Below are positions 43,701 to 51,528 of a stretch of DNA of 64,000 bases, one piece after another. Origin of the DNA: Streptomyces venezuelae (GTDB lineage: Bacteria > Actinomycetota > Actinomycetes > Streptomycetales > Streptomycetaceae); assembly GCF_008642355.1 (NCBI RefSeq), contig NZ_CP029193.1, forward strand, positions 4,984,001 through 5,048,000, in the 5' to 3' direction. The notes under the pieces are model-generated. The model was not told the origin of the DNA. It ran no database searches and saw only the letters and a program-made list of their open reading frames with translations. Each line of letters begins with the position of its first letter. Position 1 is the stretch's first letter. The translations under genes were made by a program, and so were the position numbers.

Positions 43701-45287
43701 CTCCGGCCCCGCACCCGCCAGGGCGAGAGCCGTGACCCGGTCGTCCGTGACGGCGAGGGTGAGGCGGTAGCCGTGGGAGTGCCGGAAGGCCAGCGGCCTG
43801 CCGTCGTCGTACTCGATGTCGACGGTGTTGCCGTTGCGGTCCGACACCCGGGTGAGCGGCGCCGTGTCGTCGTCGGGCGCGGCGAAGCGCAAGGTGCGGC
43901 CGCCGACCGGGTCGCTGATGAGATAACCGCCGTCGTCCAGCCGTTCCAGAGGTCTGCGCGGCCCCGCATCGGGCAGGACGGGGGCGCCCGGCCCCGCGGG
44001 GTGCGGATACGTGAGGAGCATGCCGTCCTCGGTGACGAAGACGACGCCGTCCTCGTCGAGTTCGAGACGCTGGTCGACCGTGGAGGTCCAGCTGGGGCCG
44101 AACCAGCCGCCGGTGCGGTAGCCGGAGGTCATGCGGCGGGTGAAGGACAGCGGGAGCGTGCCGGGCAGGGTGACGTCCGTGGCCTGGAGGTACATGTGAC
44201 CGGTGGCGACGTCGACCGGGTCGCCGCAGCCCTTGATTTTGGTCTTGGCGCGGTTGTAAGCGCCCTTCGCCCCGTCCTTGACTGCGGTGCGCGCGGACTT
44301 GAACCCCTTCAGGCCGCCCTTGAGCCCCTTCAGCCCCTTGCCGAGTTTGGCGGCGGTGGTCAGGCCCTTCATGCCGGGCACGCAGTCCAGGGCGGCGAAC
44401 GCCACATCCATCAGGCCCGCTTGGCCTTTCGCGTACTTGCTCAAGGTGTCGGCCAGGACGATGGCGCCCGCGACGATCACGATGGCGGCGAGGATCGGCC
44501 CGCCGACGATCATCGCGATGATCCCGACGACGGCGACGACGACCTTGCAGACCGCGACGATGGTGTCCCAGTTGTCGGAGACCCAGTCGCCGACCTCCTC
44601 CCACCACTTGCGGTTCGGGATACCCGCGTCGGACGCCTCGTCGATCTTCTTCTTCGCCGTGCCCGCGGCTTCCTCGCGCATCTTGCGGGCATCGGCGGCC
44701 ATCTTCTTCGCCGCCTCCAGCGCGCTCTTGGCGGCATCCACGTCGCCCTGCGCGGACTTCTGCGCCTTCTCCGCCGAGTTCGCGTTGCGGGTGGCGGCGC
44801 GGACCTTGTCCTCGTCCGGCTTGGGCACGTCCTTGCCGCCACCGGGCTTGTCCTTGTACTTGTCGGCTTCCTTGCCCGCCCGCTCCACCCAGGAATCGGC
44901 GGAGGAGAGCCGGGACTTGGCGCTGCTCAGGTCTGCCTGTGCCTCGCGGCCCTTGACCAGCGCCTTGTCGGCCAGGGTCTGCGCGCGCTCCAGTTCCGGC
45001 CAGTACGCGGACAGCGCGTCGCCCGCCATCTCGTAGGACTTGCGGAGCTTCTTCAGCTTGTCCGGGGCGTCCTCGAACTTCTCCGTGAACGCGTCGGCGG
45101 TCTTGCCCACCCACTTCAGGATGGCCTCGTCGCCCGCCATTCCCTTGATGTCACGGAGGACCTTGCCCACGTCGTCGGCGAAGTCGTGGAGGTTCTTCGC
45201 CAGCGAGCGCACCCGGTGCGGATCACCCGGCGTCGGATCCTTCTCAAGATCAAGGACATGCCAATCCGACGGCCGGTGGCCCCCCAT
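40776..45287 (-). CDS. WXG-Rhs polymorphic toxin with Ntox21-like C-terminal tip
   Basis: A 1503-aa modular toxin. Residues about 15-220 are helical with a WxG-type motif (ILKWVGKTADAF) and long coiled coil, as in type VII-exported proteins. A hydrophobic pair follows (about 245-285, CKVVVAVVGIIAMIVGG). Then come a DUF6531 segment (GCGDPVDVATGHMYLQATDV), some 40 YD repeats forming the Rhs shell, and the closing core ARYLTPDPLGLTPDPNHATY with WSDPLGL. The last ~110 residues are the variable tip, with LGYKTRIPPQRAPFHSHGQE, NYITPDVDGHN and RIGTYDADL, resembling the Ntox21-type toxin domain (assignment from memory). ATG 45287 follows GGGGGAAG. Confidence 0.88.
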   Translation of the reverse strand: MGGHRPSDWHVLDLEKDPTPGDPHRVRSLAKNLHDFADDVGKVLRDIKGMAGDEAILKWVGKTADAFTEKFEDAPDKLKKLRKSYEMAGDALSAYWPELERAQTLADKALVKGREAQADLSSAKSRLSSADSWVERAGKEADKYKDKPGGGKDVPKPDEDKVRAATRNANSAEKAQKSAQGDVDAAKSALEAAKKMAADARKMREEAAGTAKKKIDEASDAGIPNRKWWEEVGDWVSDNWDTIVAVCKVVVAVVGIIAMIVGGPILAAIVIVAGAIVLADTLSKYAKGQAGLMDVAFAALDCVPGMKGLTTAAKLGKGLKGLKGGLKGFKSARTAVKDGAKGAYNRAKTKIKGCGDPVDVATGHMYLQATDVTLPGTLPLSFTRRMTSGYRTGGWFGPSWTSTVDQRLELDEDGVVFVTEDGMLLTYPHPAGPGAPVLPDAGPRRPLERLDDGGYLISDPVGGRTLRFAAPDDDTAPLTRVSDRNGNTVDIEYDDGRPLAFRHSHGYRLTLAVTDDRVTALALAGAGPEGADVVLKRYAYTDGNLTAVADSSGLATRFTYDDELRVTSWTDSNGSRYDYTYDDRDRCVAQGGEAGHLANTFTYDVPDPDRPGHRVTEVTTSTGATSRFVINDRCLIVAETNPLGHTVLHAFDERDEVVSRTDGLGRTTRYEWDGLGNLVAVHHPDRTSSRIVHNEHSRPVEVVESDGRIWRYTYDERGNHLSTLSPTAALTRFAYDDHGRLTSVTDPLGHTTRIECDAAGLPLRTVDPTGGTTRYTRDGFGRPTTVTAPSGAVTHLEWTVEGRMARHVAADGGTESWTYDGEGNCTSHTDPMGGVSTFEYTHFDLLSARTGPDGARYTFEHDAELKLRRVVNPLGLTWSYEYDPAGRLVAENDFDGRVLHYVHDAADQLTARTVPSGETIRFERDVLGRTVAKDAAGDVTTYTYDDAGDLIGAVGPDVVLTLERDAAGHITSETVAGRTSTYTYDALGRRTGRTTPSGAVSTWTYDAAGNRAELVTSGRRLSFTHDADGRELSRRLGEDVAFTQGFDVMGRLTGQEIVGAAGRVQSRAYIYRADGHLVGVDDLLNGSRRFDLDPAGRVTGVHAASWSESYAYDAAGNQTSASWPSPMPGREAVGTRTYTGTRIRTAGGVRYAYDGAGRIVLRQKTRLSRKPDTWRYAWDAQDRLTSVVTPDGTRWRYQYDPLGRRTAKQRLAPGGENVVEQVDFTWDETNLCEQTSYVPGTADQAPGAVDTVTLTWEHKGLHPLTQAETKRTSDAATATQYEVDRRFYAIVTDIVGAPTELLDEQGGIAWRTRSSLWGATAWNRGATAYTPLRFPGQYHDAETGLHYNYFRHYDPETARYLTPDPLGLTPDPNHATYVHNPHTWSDPLGLTPCEDEILPKGYTSSPALEKDPYHPDMVGKRSERSRELYAATPKDRAAELGYKTRIPPQRAPFHSHGQEVFSNGKNYITPDVDGHNVSDGWKVFNKKGQRIGTYDADLNYIKK

Positions 45288-45357
45288 GCGCTTCCCCCGA
45301 TGTGCGAACTTTCCCTGTGCGAATGCACGATATCCACGGCGCGGCCGGAAACGCCAA

Positions 45358-45384
45358 GGCCCCGCTCCGGAGGGGAGCGGGGCC
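45358..45384. terminator. Terminator of the sdhCDAB operon
   Basis: Perfect 11-bp stem GGCCCCGCTCC (45358-45368) with GGAGCGGGGCC (45374-45384) and a 5-nt loop, 27 bp past the sdhB stop on the minus strand and before the Rhs gene. Confidence 0.85.
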
Positions 45385-45410
45385 AAGGGGACGTACAGGC
45401 GGAAGCCTGA

Positions 45411-46181
45411 TCAGAAGCGACGCGTGATCAGCGCGCGCTTCACTTCCTGGATCGCCTTCGTGACCTCGATGCCACGCGGGCACGCGTCCGTGCAGTTGAA
45501 CGTCGTGCGGCAACGCCACACGCCGTCCTTGTCGTTGAGGATCTCCAGGCGCTGCTCGCCCGCCTCGTCACGGCTGTCGAAGATGAAGCGGTGCGCGTTG
45601 ACGATCGCGGCCGGGCCGAAGTACTGGCCGTCGTTCCAGAAGACCGGGCACGACGACGTGCAGGCCGCGCAGAGGATGCACTTCGTCGTGTCGTCGAAGC
45701 GCTCGCGGTCCTCCGCCGACTGCAGACGCTCGCGCGTCGGCTCGTTGCCCGTCGTCACCAGGAACGGCATGACATCGCGGTACGCCTGGAAGAACGGGTC
45801 CATGTCGACGACCAGGTCCTTCAGGACCGTCAGACCCTTGATGGGCTCGACCGTGATCGGCTTGCCCGGGTTGATGTCCTTGATCAGGGTCTTGCAGGCG
45901 AGACGGTTCTTGCCGTTGATCCGCATGGCGTCCGAGCCGCAGATGCCGTGCGCGCAGGAGCGGCGGAACGTGAGCGTGCCGTCCAGCTCCCACTTGACCT
46001 TGTGGAGGGCGTCGAGGACACGCTCCTTGGGGTCGATCTCCAGCTGGAAGTCCTCCCACGTGGCGTCCGCGGAGACCTCGGGGTTGAAGCGGCGCACGCG
46101 CAGGGTGATCGTGATGTACGGGGAGTCGGCGAAGCCCGCCTCGGGCTTGACGTCTTCCTTGTCGAGGGTCGGGGTAGCCAT
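45411..46181 (-). CDS. sdhB: Succinate dehydrogenase iron-sulfur subunit
   Basis: A 256-aa electron-transfer subunit. The [2Fe-2S] ligands are in SCAHGICGSDAMRINGKNRL followed by AC, with Asp in the usual third-ligand position as in E. coli SdhB. The [4Fe-4S] and [3Fe-4S] cysteines are in CILCAACTSSCPVFW and CRTTFNCTDACPRGIEV. It passes electrons from the SdhA flavin to the membrane quinone site. The start overlaps the sdhA stop by one base (TGATG). A terminator follows. Confidence 0.97.
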   Translation of the reverse strand: MATPTLDKEDVKPEAGFADSPYITITLRVRRFNPEVSADATWEDFQLEIDPKERVLDALHKVKWELDGTLTFRRSCAHGICGSDAMRINGKNRLACKTLIKDINPGKPITVEPIKGLTVLKDLVVDMDPFFQAYRDVMPFLVTTGNEPTRERLQSAEDRERFDDTTKCILCAACTSSCPVFWNDGQYFGPAAIVNAHRFIFDSRDEAGEQRLEILNDKDGVWRCRTTFNCTDACPRGIEVTKAIQEVKRALITRRF

Positions 46182-47935
46182 CAGTACTTACGCTCCATCG
46201 GCTGGTAGCGGGTCTGGACGACCGGCTTGTAGTCGAGACGGATCGTCTCCGTGCCGTCGTCGCCGACCTCGCGGTACGCCATGGTGTGGCGCATGAAGTT
46301 GACGTCGTCGCGGTTGGGGAAGTCCTCGCGGTAGTGACCGCCGCGCGACTCCTTGCGGGCGAGCGCGGACTGCGCCATGACCTCGGCCAGGTCGAGCAGG
46401 TTGCCCAGCTCGATGGCCTCCAGGAGATCCGTGTTGAAACGCTTGCCCTTGTCCTGGATCGAGACGTTGAGGTAGCGCTTGCGCAGCTCCGCGATCTTCT
46501 CCACGGCCGTCTTGATCGTCTGCTCCGTGCGGAACACCATGACGTTGGCGTCCATGGTCTCCTGGAGCTCCTTGCGGATCTCGTGGACCCGCTCGTTGCC
46601 CGAGGCGTCGCGCAGGCGCTCGACCTGGGAGACGACGAGCTCCTCCGGGTTCTCGGGCAGCTCGACGAAGTCGTTCTTCGCGGCGTACTCCGCGGCGGCG
46701 ATGCCGGCGCGGCGCCCGAAGACGTTGATGTCGAGGAGCGAGTTGGTGCCGAGGCGGTTGGCGCCGTGCACCGAGACGCAGGCGACCTCACCGGCGGCGT
46801 ACAGGCCCGGGACGACCGTCTCGTTGTCCGCGAGGACCTCGCCCTCGACGTTCGTCGGGATGCCGCCCATGGCGTAGTGCGCGGTCGGCTGGATCGGGAT
46901 CGGGTCCGTGTAGGGCTCGATGCCGAGGTAGGTGCGGGCGAACTCCGTGATGTCCGGCAGCTTCGCGTCCAGCTGCTCCGGCGGGAGGTGCGTGAGGTCG
47001 AGGTAGACGTGGTCGCCCTCGGGACCGCAGCCGCGGCCCTCACGGATCTCCGTGTAGATGGAGCGGGACACGACGTCACGGGACGCGAGGTCCTTCATGA
47101 CCGGCGCGTACTTCTCCATGAAGCGCTCGCCGTCCTTGTTGCGGAGGATGCCGCCCTCACCGCGGGCGCCCTCCGTGAGAAGGATGCCCATGCGCCAGAT
47201 GCCGGTCGGGTGGAACTGGAAGAACTCCATGTCCTCCAGCGGCAGACCGCGCCGGTAGCAGGCCGCCTGGCCGTCACCGGTGAGCGTGTGCGCGTTCGAG
47301 GTCACCTTGAAGAACTTGCCGGTGCCGCCGGACGCGTAGATCACGGACTTCGCCTGGAAGACGTGGATCTCGCCGGTCGCCAGTTCGTACGCGACGACGC
47401 CCGCGCTCTTCTTGACGCCGTCGACCTCGACGATGAGCTGGTCGAGGACGTAGAACTCGTTGAAGAACTCCACACCCTCCTTGACGCAGTTCTGGTAGAG
47501 GGTCTGGAGGATCATGTGGCCGGTGCGGTCCGCGGCGTAGCAGGAGCGGCGCACGGCGGCCTCGCCGTGGTTACGGGTGTGACCGCCGAAGCGGCGCTGG
47601 TCGATGGTGCCGTCCGGGGTGCGGTTGAACGGCAGGCCCATCTTCTCCAGGTCGAGGACCGCGTCGATGGCCTCCTTCGCCAGGATCTCGGCGGCGTCCT
47701 GGTCGACCAGGTAGTCGCCGCCCTTGATCGTGTCGAAGGTGTGCCACTCCCAGTTGTCCTCCTCCACGTTGGCGAGCGCGGCGGCCATGCCGCCCTGCGC
47801 GGCGCCCGTGTGGGAACGCGTGGGGTAGAGCTTGGTGAGCACGGCGGTGCGGCTGCGCTTGGTCGCCTCGATGGCGGCGCGCATGCCGGCGCCGCCCGCG
47901 CCGACGATGACGGTGTCGTACTTGTGAATCTTCAC
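46181..47935 (-). CDS. sdhA: Succinate dehydrogenase flavoprotein subunit
   Basis: A 584-aa catalytic subunit oxidising succinate to fumarate. FAD motif VIVGAGGAGMRAAIEA at 9-24; covalent flavin histidine 42 in RSHTGAAQGGMA; substrate-site segments HTRNHGEAAVRR, REGRGCGPEGDHVYLDL and the C-terminal KESRGGHYREDFPNRDD. Length is normal. It is 16 bp downstream of sdhD. Together with sdhB and the two anchor subunits it forms respiratory complex II. Confidence 0.98.
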   Translation of the reverse strand: MKIHKYDTVIVGAGGAGMRAAIEATKRSRTAVLTKLYPTRSHTGAAQGGMAAALANVEEDNWEWHTFDTIKGGDYLVDQDAAEILAKEAIDAVLDLEKMGLPFNRTPDGTIDQRRFGGHTRNHGEAAVRRSCYAADRTGHMILQTLYQNCVKEGVEFFNEFYVLDQLIVEVDGVKKSAGVVAYELATGEIHVFQAKSVIYASGGTGKFFKVTSNAHTLTGDGQAACYRRGLPLEDMEFFQFHPTGIWRMGILLTEGARGEGGILRNKDGERFMEKYAPVMKDLASRDVVSRSIYTEIREGRGCGPEGDHVYLDLTHLPPEQLDAKLPDITEFARTYLGIEPYTDPIPIQPTAHYAMGGIPTNVEGEVLADNETVVPGLYAAGEVACVSVHGANRLGTNSLLDINVFGRRAGIAAAEYAAKNDFVELPENPEELVVSQVERLRDASGNERVHEIRKELQETMDANVMVFRTEQTIKTAVEKIAELRKRYLNVSIQDKGKRFNTDLLEAIELGNLLDLAEVMAQSALARKESRGGHYREDFPNRDDVNFMRHTMAYREVGDDGTETIRLDYKPVVQTRYQPMERKY

Positions 47936-47951
47936 GGAAGTCGCCTCGGCT

Positions 47952-48455
47952 TTAGCGGATGTTCGGGTCGAAGGTGAAGATCACCAGCGTGCCCAGAAGG
48001 ATGGTGAACACCGTGGCGGTGTACAGCAGGCCCTTGAGCCACAGACGCGTGTTCGGGCGCTCCGCGTAGTCGTTGATGACCGTGCGCAGGCCGTTGGCGC
48101 CGTGCAGCATCGCGAGCCACAGCATCAGCAGGTCCCAGACCTGCCAGAACGGCGAGGCCCAGCGGCCCGCGACGAACGCGAAGCCGATCTTCGAGACACC
48201 GCCGTCGAGCACCAGCTGGATCAGCAGGTGGCCGAGGACGAGGACGACCAGGACGACGCCGGACAGGCGCATGAAGAGCCATGCGGCCATCTCGAAGTTG
48301 CCGCGGGTCGAGCGCGGGGTCTTGGAGGTGCGCTTGCGCGGCGCCTCGATGACCGGGGCCGGGTTGTCGGAGTCGTAGAGCGAAGCGCCCTCGACGGGAC
48401 CGATACCGGACGTTCCGGACTTCTCAAGCGTGGTGTCAGCAGACATGTCCGGCAT
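47952..48455 (-). CDS. sdhD: Succinate dehydrogenase hydrophobic membrane anchor subunit
   Basis: A 167-aa protein with a ~50-residue soluble N-terminus and three transmembrane helices (MRLSGVVLVVLVLGHLLIQL, WDLLMLWLAMLHGANGLRTV, LLYTATVFTILLGTLVIFTF). The heme/quinone-region histidine is in MLHGANGLR. The first ATG overlaps the sdhC stop (TGATG); ATG 48446 would shorten it by three residues. Confidence 0.94.
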   Translation of the reverse strand: MPDMSADTTLEKSGTSGIGPVEGASLYDSDNPAPVIEAPRKRTSKTPRSTRGNFEMAAWLFMRLSGVVLVVLVLGHLLIQLVLDGGVSKIGFAFVAGRWASPFWQVWDLLMLWLAMLHGANGLRTVINDYAERPNTRLWLKGLLYTATVFTILLGTLVIFTFDPNIR

Positions 48456-48835
48456 CAGCTCCCGAAGACTTCGCGTACGGCGTGGCCGAGGACGGGGTAG
48501 AGCGCCCCGATCATCAGGACGACCCAGATGCCGACGACGGTCCAGAGCATCTGCTTCTGGTAGCGGGGACCCTTCGACCAGAAGTCGACGGCGATGACAC
48601 GCAGGCCGTTGAGCGCGTGGAAGAGGATGGCGGCGACCAGGCCGTACTCGAGGAGTGCGACGATCGGCGTCTTGTAGGTGCTGACGACATCGTCATACGC
48701 CTCCGGGGAGACGCGGACGAGAGCGGTGTCCAGCACATGCACGAACAGGAAGAAGAAGATGAGGACGCCGGTGACTCGGTGAGCCACCCAGGACCACATT
48801 CCTTCCCGGCCGCGGTACAGCGTTCCAGCCGGCAC
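48455..48835 (-). CDS. sdhC: Succinate dehydrogenase cytochrome b556 subunit
   Basis: A 126-aa membrane subunit starting at GTG 48835 with GGAGG 8 nt upstream; the frame is open another 51 codons but that part has neither ribosome site nor family resemblance. Motifs are YRGREGMWSWVAHRVTGVLI, the helix FFFLFVHVLDTAL, and LFHALNGLRVIAVDF with the conserved His and Arg. First gene of the sdhCDAB operon. Confidence 0.94.
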   Translation of the reverse strand: MPAGTLYRGREGMWSWVAHRVTGVLIFFFLFVHVLDTALVRVSPEAYDDVVSTYKTPIVALLEYGLVAAILFHALNGLRVIAVDFWSKGPRYQKQMLWTVVGIWVVLMIGALYPVLGHAVREVFGS

Positions 48836-48971
48836 GGCAGAACCCTCCGGGAGCGGGGATTGGGGCCAGCCGGCTTGGGTGGTCGGACGGGCCCGGCCGG
48901 GTACGGTCCACCGGCCGCTCGTCATCGTATCGACGAGTTGTCGGTAGCCCTGCCCCGGGTCCGCAGGTGTG

Positions 48972-48995
48972 ATCAAACAGGCAATCAAACAGGCA
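48972..48995. repeat. 12-bp perfect tandem duplication at the end of the OHCU-like gene
   Basis: ATCAAACAGGCA is repeated exactly at 48972-48983 and 48984-48995. It overlaps the stop codon of the OHCU-decarboxylase-like gene and begins the intergenic region leading to sdhC on the same strand. Confidence 0.85.
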
Positions 48996-49521
48996 CGTAC
49001 GGGCTATCGGGACGGGTCTGCGATCGGCTGTCCCGTGCGGCGTGTCCGGGCACGTCGCCGAGGGTGAGGCGGGCCAGCCTGCCGCGGGCGAGGCGGCGCA
49101 GTTCCTCGGCGGCGACGGCCCGCTCGTCCTCCGGATCGTTGCCGAGGCGTGACCGGATGCCGGCGAGCAGCTGGCCGAGTGCCTCGCTCGGCGGGACGTC
49201 GTCGAGGCAGATGACGAACGTGTGTCCGAATCGGCTCTCGTAGGCGGCGTGGGCGGCGCGCAGGGCGGTGTGGGCCGCGGTGGAGCCGGTCCTGGGTGCG
49301 CCCTGGTGCGGGACCTGGGGCAGCACGGCGTCGAGCGGTTCACAGGCCAGGGCCTCGGCGAGGTCGGCGTCCGACAGGTCGTACGCGGCCTCGTCGGAGG
49401 CCGCGAGCAGGGCGTCCAGGTCGGGGTAGGGCCGGTGAGCGGTGAGGCGGCGGGCCCAGCGCCGGCTGCCGCAGCAGGTGAGGAGGACGGCTTCGGCCGC
49501 GTCCGGCGTGGCGGAGTTCAA
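48985..49521 (-). CDS. OHCU decarboxylase-fold protein without the catalytic His motif
   Basis: A 178-aa all-helical protein of the 2-oxo-4-hydroxy-4-carboxy-5-ureidoimidazoline decarboxylase family (ureide pathway). CCGSRRWARRLTAHRPYPDL and AAHAAYESRFGHTFVIC are recognisable, as is LGNDPEDERAVAAEELRRLA. However, where active enzymes have the AHPRIG motif with the catalytic histidine, this has LACEPLDAV, followed by PHQGAPRTGS. It is therefore probably inactive or altered in chemistry. The start is TTG 49521, with a weak ribosome site. It lies just upstream of sdhC and divergent from the GH20 gene. Confidence 0.8.
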   Translation of the reverse strand: MNSATPDAAEAVLLTCCGSRRWARRLTAHRPYPDLDALLAASDEAAYDLSDADLAEALACEPLDAVLPQVPHQGAPRTGSTAAHTALRAAHAAYESRFGHTFVICLDDVPPSEALGQLLAGIRSRLGNDPEDERAVAAEELRRLARGRLARLTLGDVPGHAARDSRSQTRPDSPYVPV

Positions 49522-49734
49522 CTGGTGCGGGTGCGGGTGCAGCGTGCGCTCCTGGGCAGGGGGCGGCAGGGGTGGGGCCCTGTAGCGGTGGGGCCGGGTG
49601 GGTGTGGGGGTGACGCAACGGTATCGAGACGTGCTGTCAGCTGTGCGACGGGTGAGCGAATTTCACCCGAATGGGAGAGTTTGGCTCCACGATGTGGACG
49701 AGCCGCCTGTGGCGACGCGTCGTAGCGTGGCGGT

Positions 49735-49824
49735 ATGGCTCCGACTCTGGATTCGACTCCGACGTCAGATTCGGCCCGCTGCGCGGCAGGTTCGGCCCGC
49801 TCCGCGGCGCGAGGTGACCGGTGA
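49735..49824 (+). CDS. Candidate 29-codon leader peptide coupled to the GH20 gene
   Basis: ATG 49735 opens a 29-codon frame (MAPTLDSTPTSDSARCAAGS, then Ser/Ala/Arg residues) whose TGA overlaps the GTG start of the hexosaminidase (GTGA), the same coupling used by real operon genes here. No Shine-Dalgarno precedes it, but TAGCGT lies about 7 nt upstream and could be the -10 of a leaderless message. Low confidence: short GC-rich frames arise by chance. Confidence 0.3.
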   Translation: MAPTLDSTPTSDSARCAAGSARSAARGDR

Positions 49825-51422
49825 GGCGCGGCCCCGCCGCCGCGGCGGGCGGCGTCGCCGTCGCGGGGGCCGTGGTGCTGGCCGTCGGGTTCTGGCCGGG
49901 TGGCGACGGTGGCGGCTCCGACCGCGCGGCGCCGTCCGGCGGCAGGTCCGCGGCGGCGCCCTCGACGAGCCCCGGCAAGAGCTACGCGCTGTCCAAGGCT
50001 CCGGCGACCATCCCCTCCGTGCGCGAGCACACCGCGGCGCGCGGCCCCGGCTGGCGCCCCGACGAGGGCGAGGGCCGGGTCGTGGTCGGTGACGGCGCCC
50101 TCGCCGACGAGGCGAAGCTGCTCGCGGACGAGCTCAAGCTGAAGTACGGGGGAGACTCCGACCCGCGCAAGGGCGACGTGCAGCTGACGCTGGACGACGG
50201 GGAGAAGAGCGGGAAGAAGGGGGGCGACGAGTCGTACACCCTGACCGTCAAGGGCGAACAGGTACGGATATCCGCGCCCGCCGAGGCCGGCGTCTTCTAC
50301 GGCACCCGCACCCTCAAGCAGGCGGTGAGCCACGGCAGGACCGCCCCCGAGGGCGTCGTACGGGACCGCCCGGCCAAGCCGCAGCGCGGCTTCATGATCG
50401 ACGTGGCCAGGAAGCACTTCGACCTGAAGTGGCTCGAGGACCGCGTGCGCGACCTCGGCGACCTCAAGTACAACCAGCTCGGTCTGCACTTCTCCGACGA
50501 CCAGGCGTTCCGCATCGAGTCGGACTCGCACCCCGAGATCGTCGCCTCCGACCATCTCACCAAGGACCAGGTCCGTGGCCTCGTGAAGCTGGCCGCGAGT
50601 CGCCACATCACCGTCGTCCCGGAGATCGACTCGCCGGGACACCTCGGCGCGGTCACCCGTCAGCACCCCTCCCTCCAGCTCCGCAACGCGCGGGGCGCGG
50701 TCACGCGCGGTGCCGTCGACATCTCGAAACCGGAGGCGGCGAAGATCGTCGACGATCTCCTGAAGGAGTACGCCGAGCTGTTCCCCGGCGCGTACTGGCA
50801 CCTCGGCGCCGATGAATACCTCGCCCTCACGGCCAAGGACCCCGAGGCGTCCTACCCGCAGCTGGCCGCCGCCGCCCGCGAACGCTACGGCGCGGGCGGA
50901 CGCGTCCAGGACCTGGCCACGGGCTGGCTCAACGACCGCGCCGACACCGTGCGCCCCTCCGGCAAGAAGCCGAGGGCCTGGAACGACGGGTTCTTCCGGG
51001 GCGGCAGCACCCAGGCCGCCGACGACATCGAGGTCGCCTACTGGACCGGCAAGGAGATCGGCGCGCGCGAGCCCGACGAATACCTGAAGGCGGGCCGAAA
51101 ACTCGTCAACTACAACGACGAGTACCTCTACTACGTCCTCGGCCAGCCCCAGACCTTCCGCTACCCGACCGGGCAGCGGATCTACGAGAGCTGGACCCCG
51201 CTGGTCGTCCGCGGCACGAAGCCGGTGAGCGAGCGGTACGACGACCAGATCCTCGGCGGCACGTTCGCGGTCTGGGGCGACCTGGCGGACGCGCAGACCC
51301 AGGAGCAGGTGGCGTCGGGCATCCGCATGCCGCTGCGCGCCACCGTCCAGAAGCTCTGGGACCCGAGGAAACCGGCACTGGCCTGGAACGACTTCGTGAA
51401 GCTCGCGGACGAGCTCCGCTAG
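49821..51422 (+). CDS. Secreted beta-N-acetylhexosaminidase (GH20)
   Basis: A 533-aa exported glycoside hydrolase releasing terminal GlcNAc/GalNAc, for example from chitin fragments. The N-terminal hydrophobic segment AGGVAVAGAVVLAVGFW is a signal or anchor. A GH20b-like small domain spans about 60-175, followed by the barrel starting RGFMIDVARKHFDLKWLED. The catalytic Asp331-Glu332 pair is in YWHLGADEY, with PEIDSPGHLGAV upstream and WNDGFFRGG downstream. GTG 49821 follows GAGGTGA. The longer sequences upstream are promoter DNA with a possible leader peptide. Confidence 0.92.
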   Translation: MRRGPAAAAGGVAVAGAVVLAVGFWPGGDGGGSDRAAPSGGRSAAAPSTSPGKSYALSKAPATIPSVREHTAARGPGWRPDEGEGRVVVGDGALADEAKLLADELKLKYGGDSDPRKGDVQLTLDDGEKSGKKGGDESYTLTVKGEQVRISAPAEAGVFYGTRTLKQAVSHGRTAPEGVVRDRPAKPQRGFMIDVARKHFDLKWLEDRVRDLGDLKYNQLGLHFSDDQAFRIESDSHPEIVASDHLTKDQVRGLVKLAASRHITVVPEIDSPGHLGAVTRQHPSLQLRNARGAVTRGAVDISKPEAAKIVDDLLKEYAELFPGAYWHLGADEYLALTAKDPEASYPQLAAAARERYGAGGRVQDLATGWLNDRADTVRPSGKKPRAWNDGFFRGGSTQAADDIEVAYWTGKEIGAREPDEYLKAGRKLVNYNDEYLYYVLGQPQTFRYPTGQRIYESWTPLVVRGTKPVSERYDDQILGGTFAVWGDLADAQTQEQVASGIRMPLRATVQKLWDPRKPALAWNDFVKLADELR

Positions 51423-51528
51423 TCGGGGTCCGGTCGCCGCGTTTTTCCCTTTCGGTGGCGAACTTGCCGGTATCTGTGGTGTATTCGGCCGGGAACGACA
51501 AGATTGCGGCGCGGCGGGGGGAAGCGGC

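Noticed and set aside
46286..47977. Plus-strand open frame opposite sdhA
   Set aside because: Shadow of the succinate dehydrogenase gene.
48836..48988. Upstream start for sdhC
   Set aside because: The added 51 residues do not resemble SdhC; GTG 48835 has GGAGG and gives the usual 126 aa.
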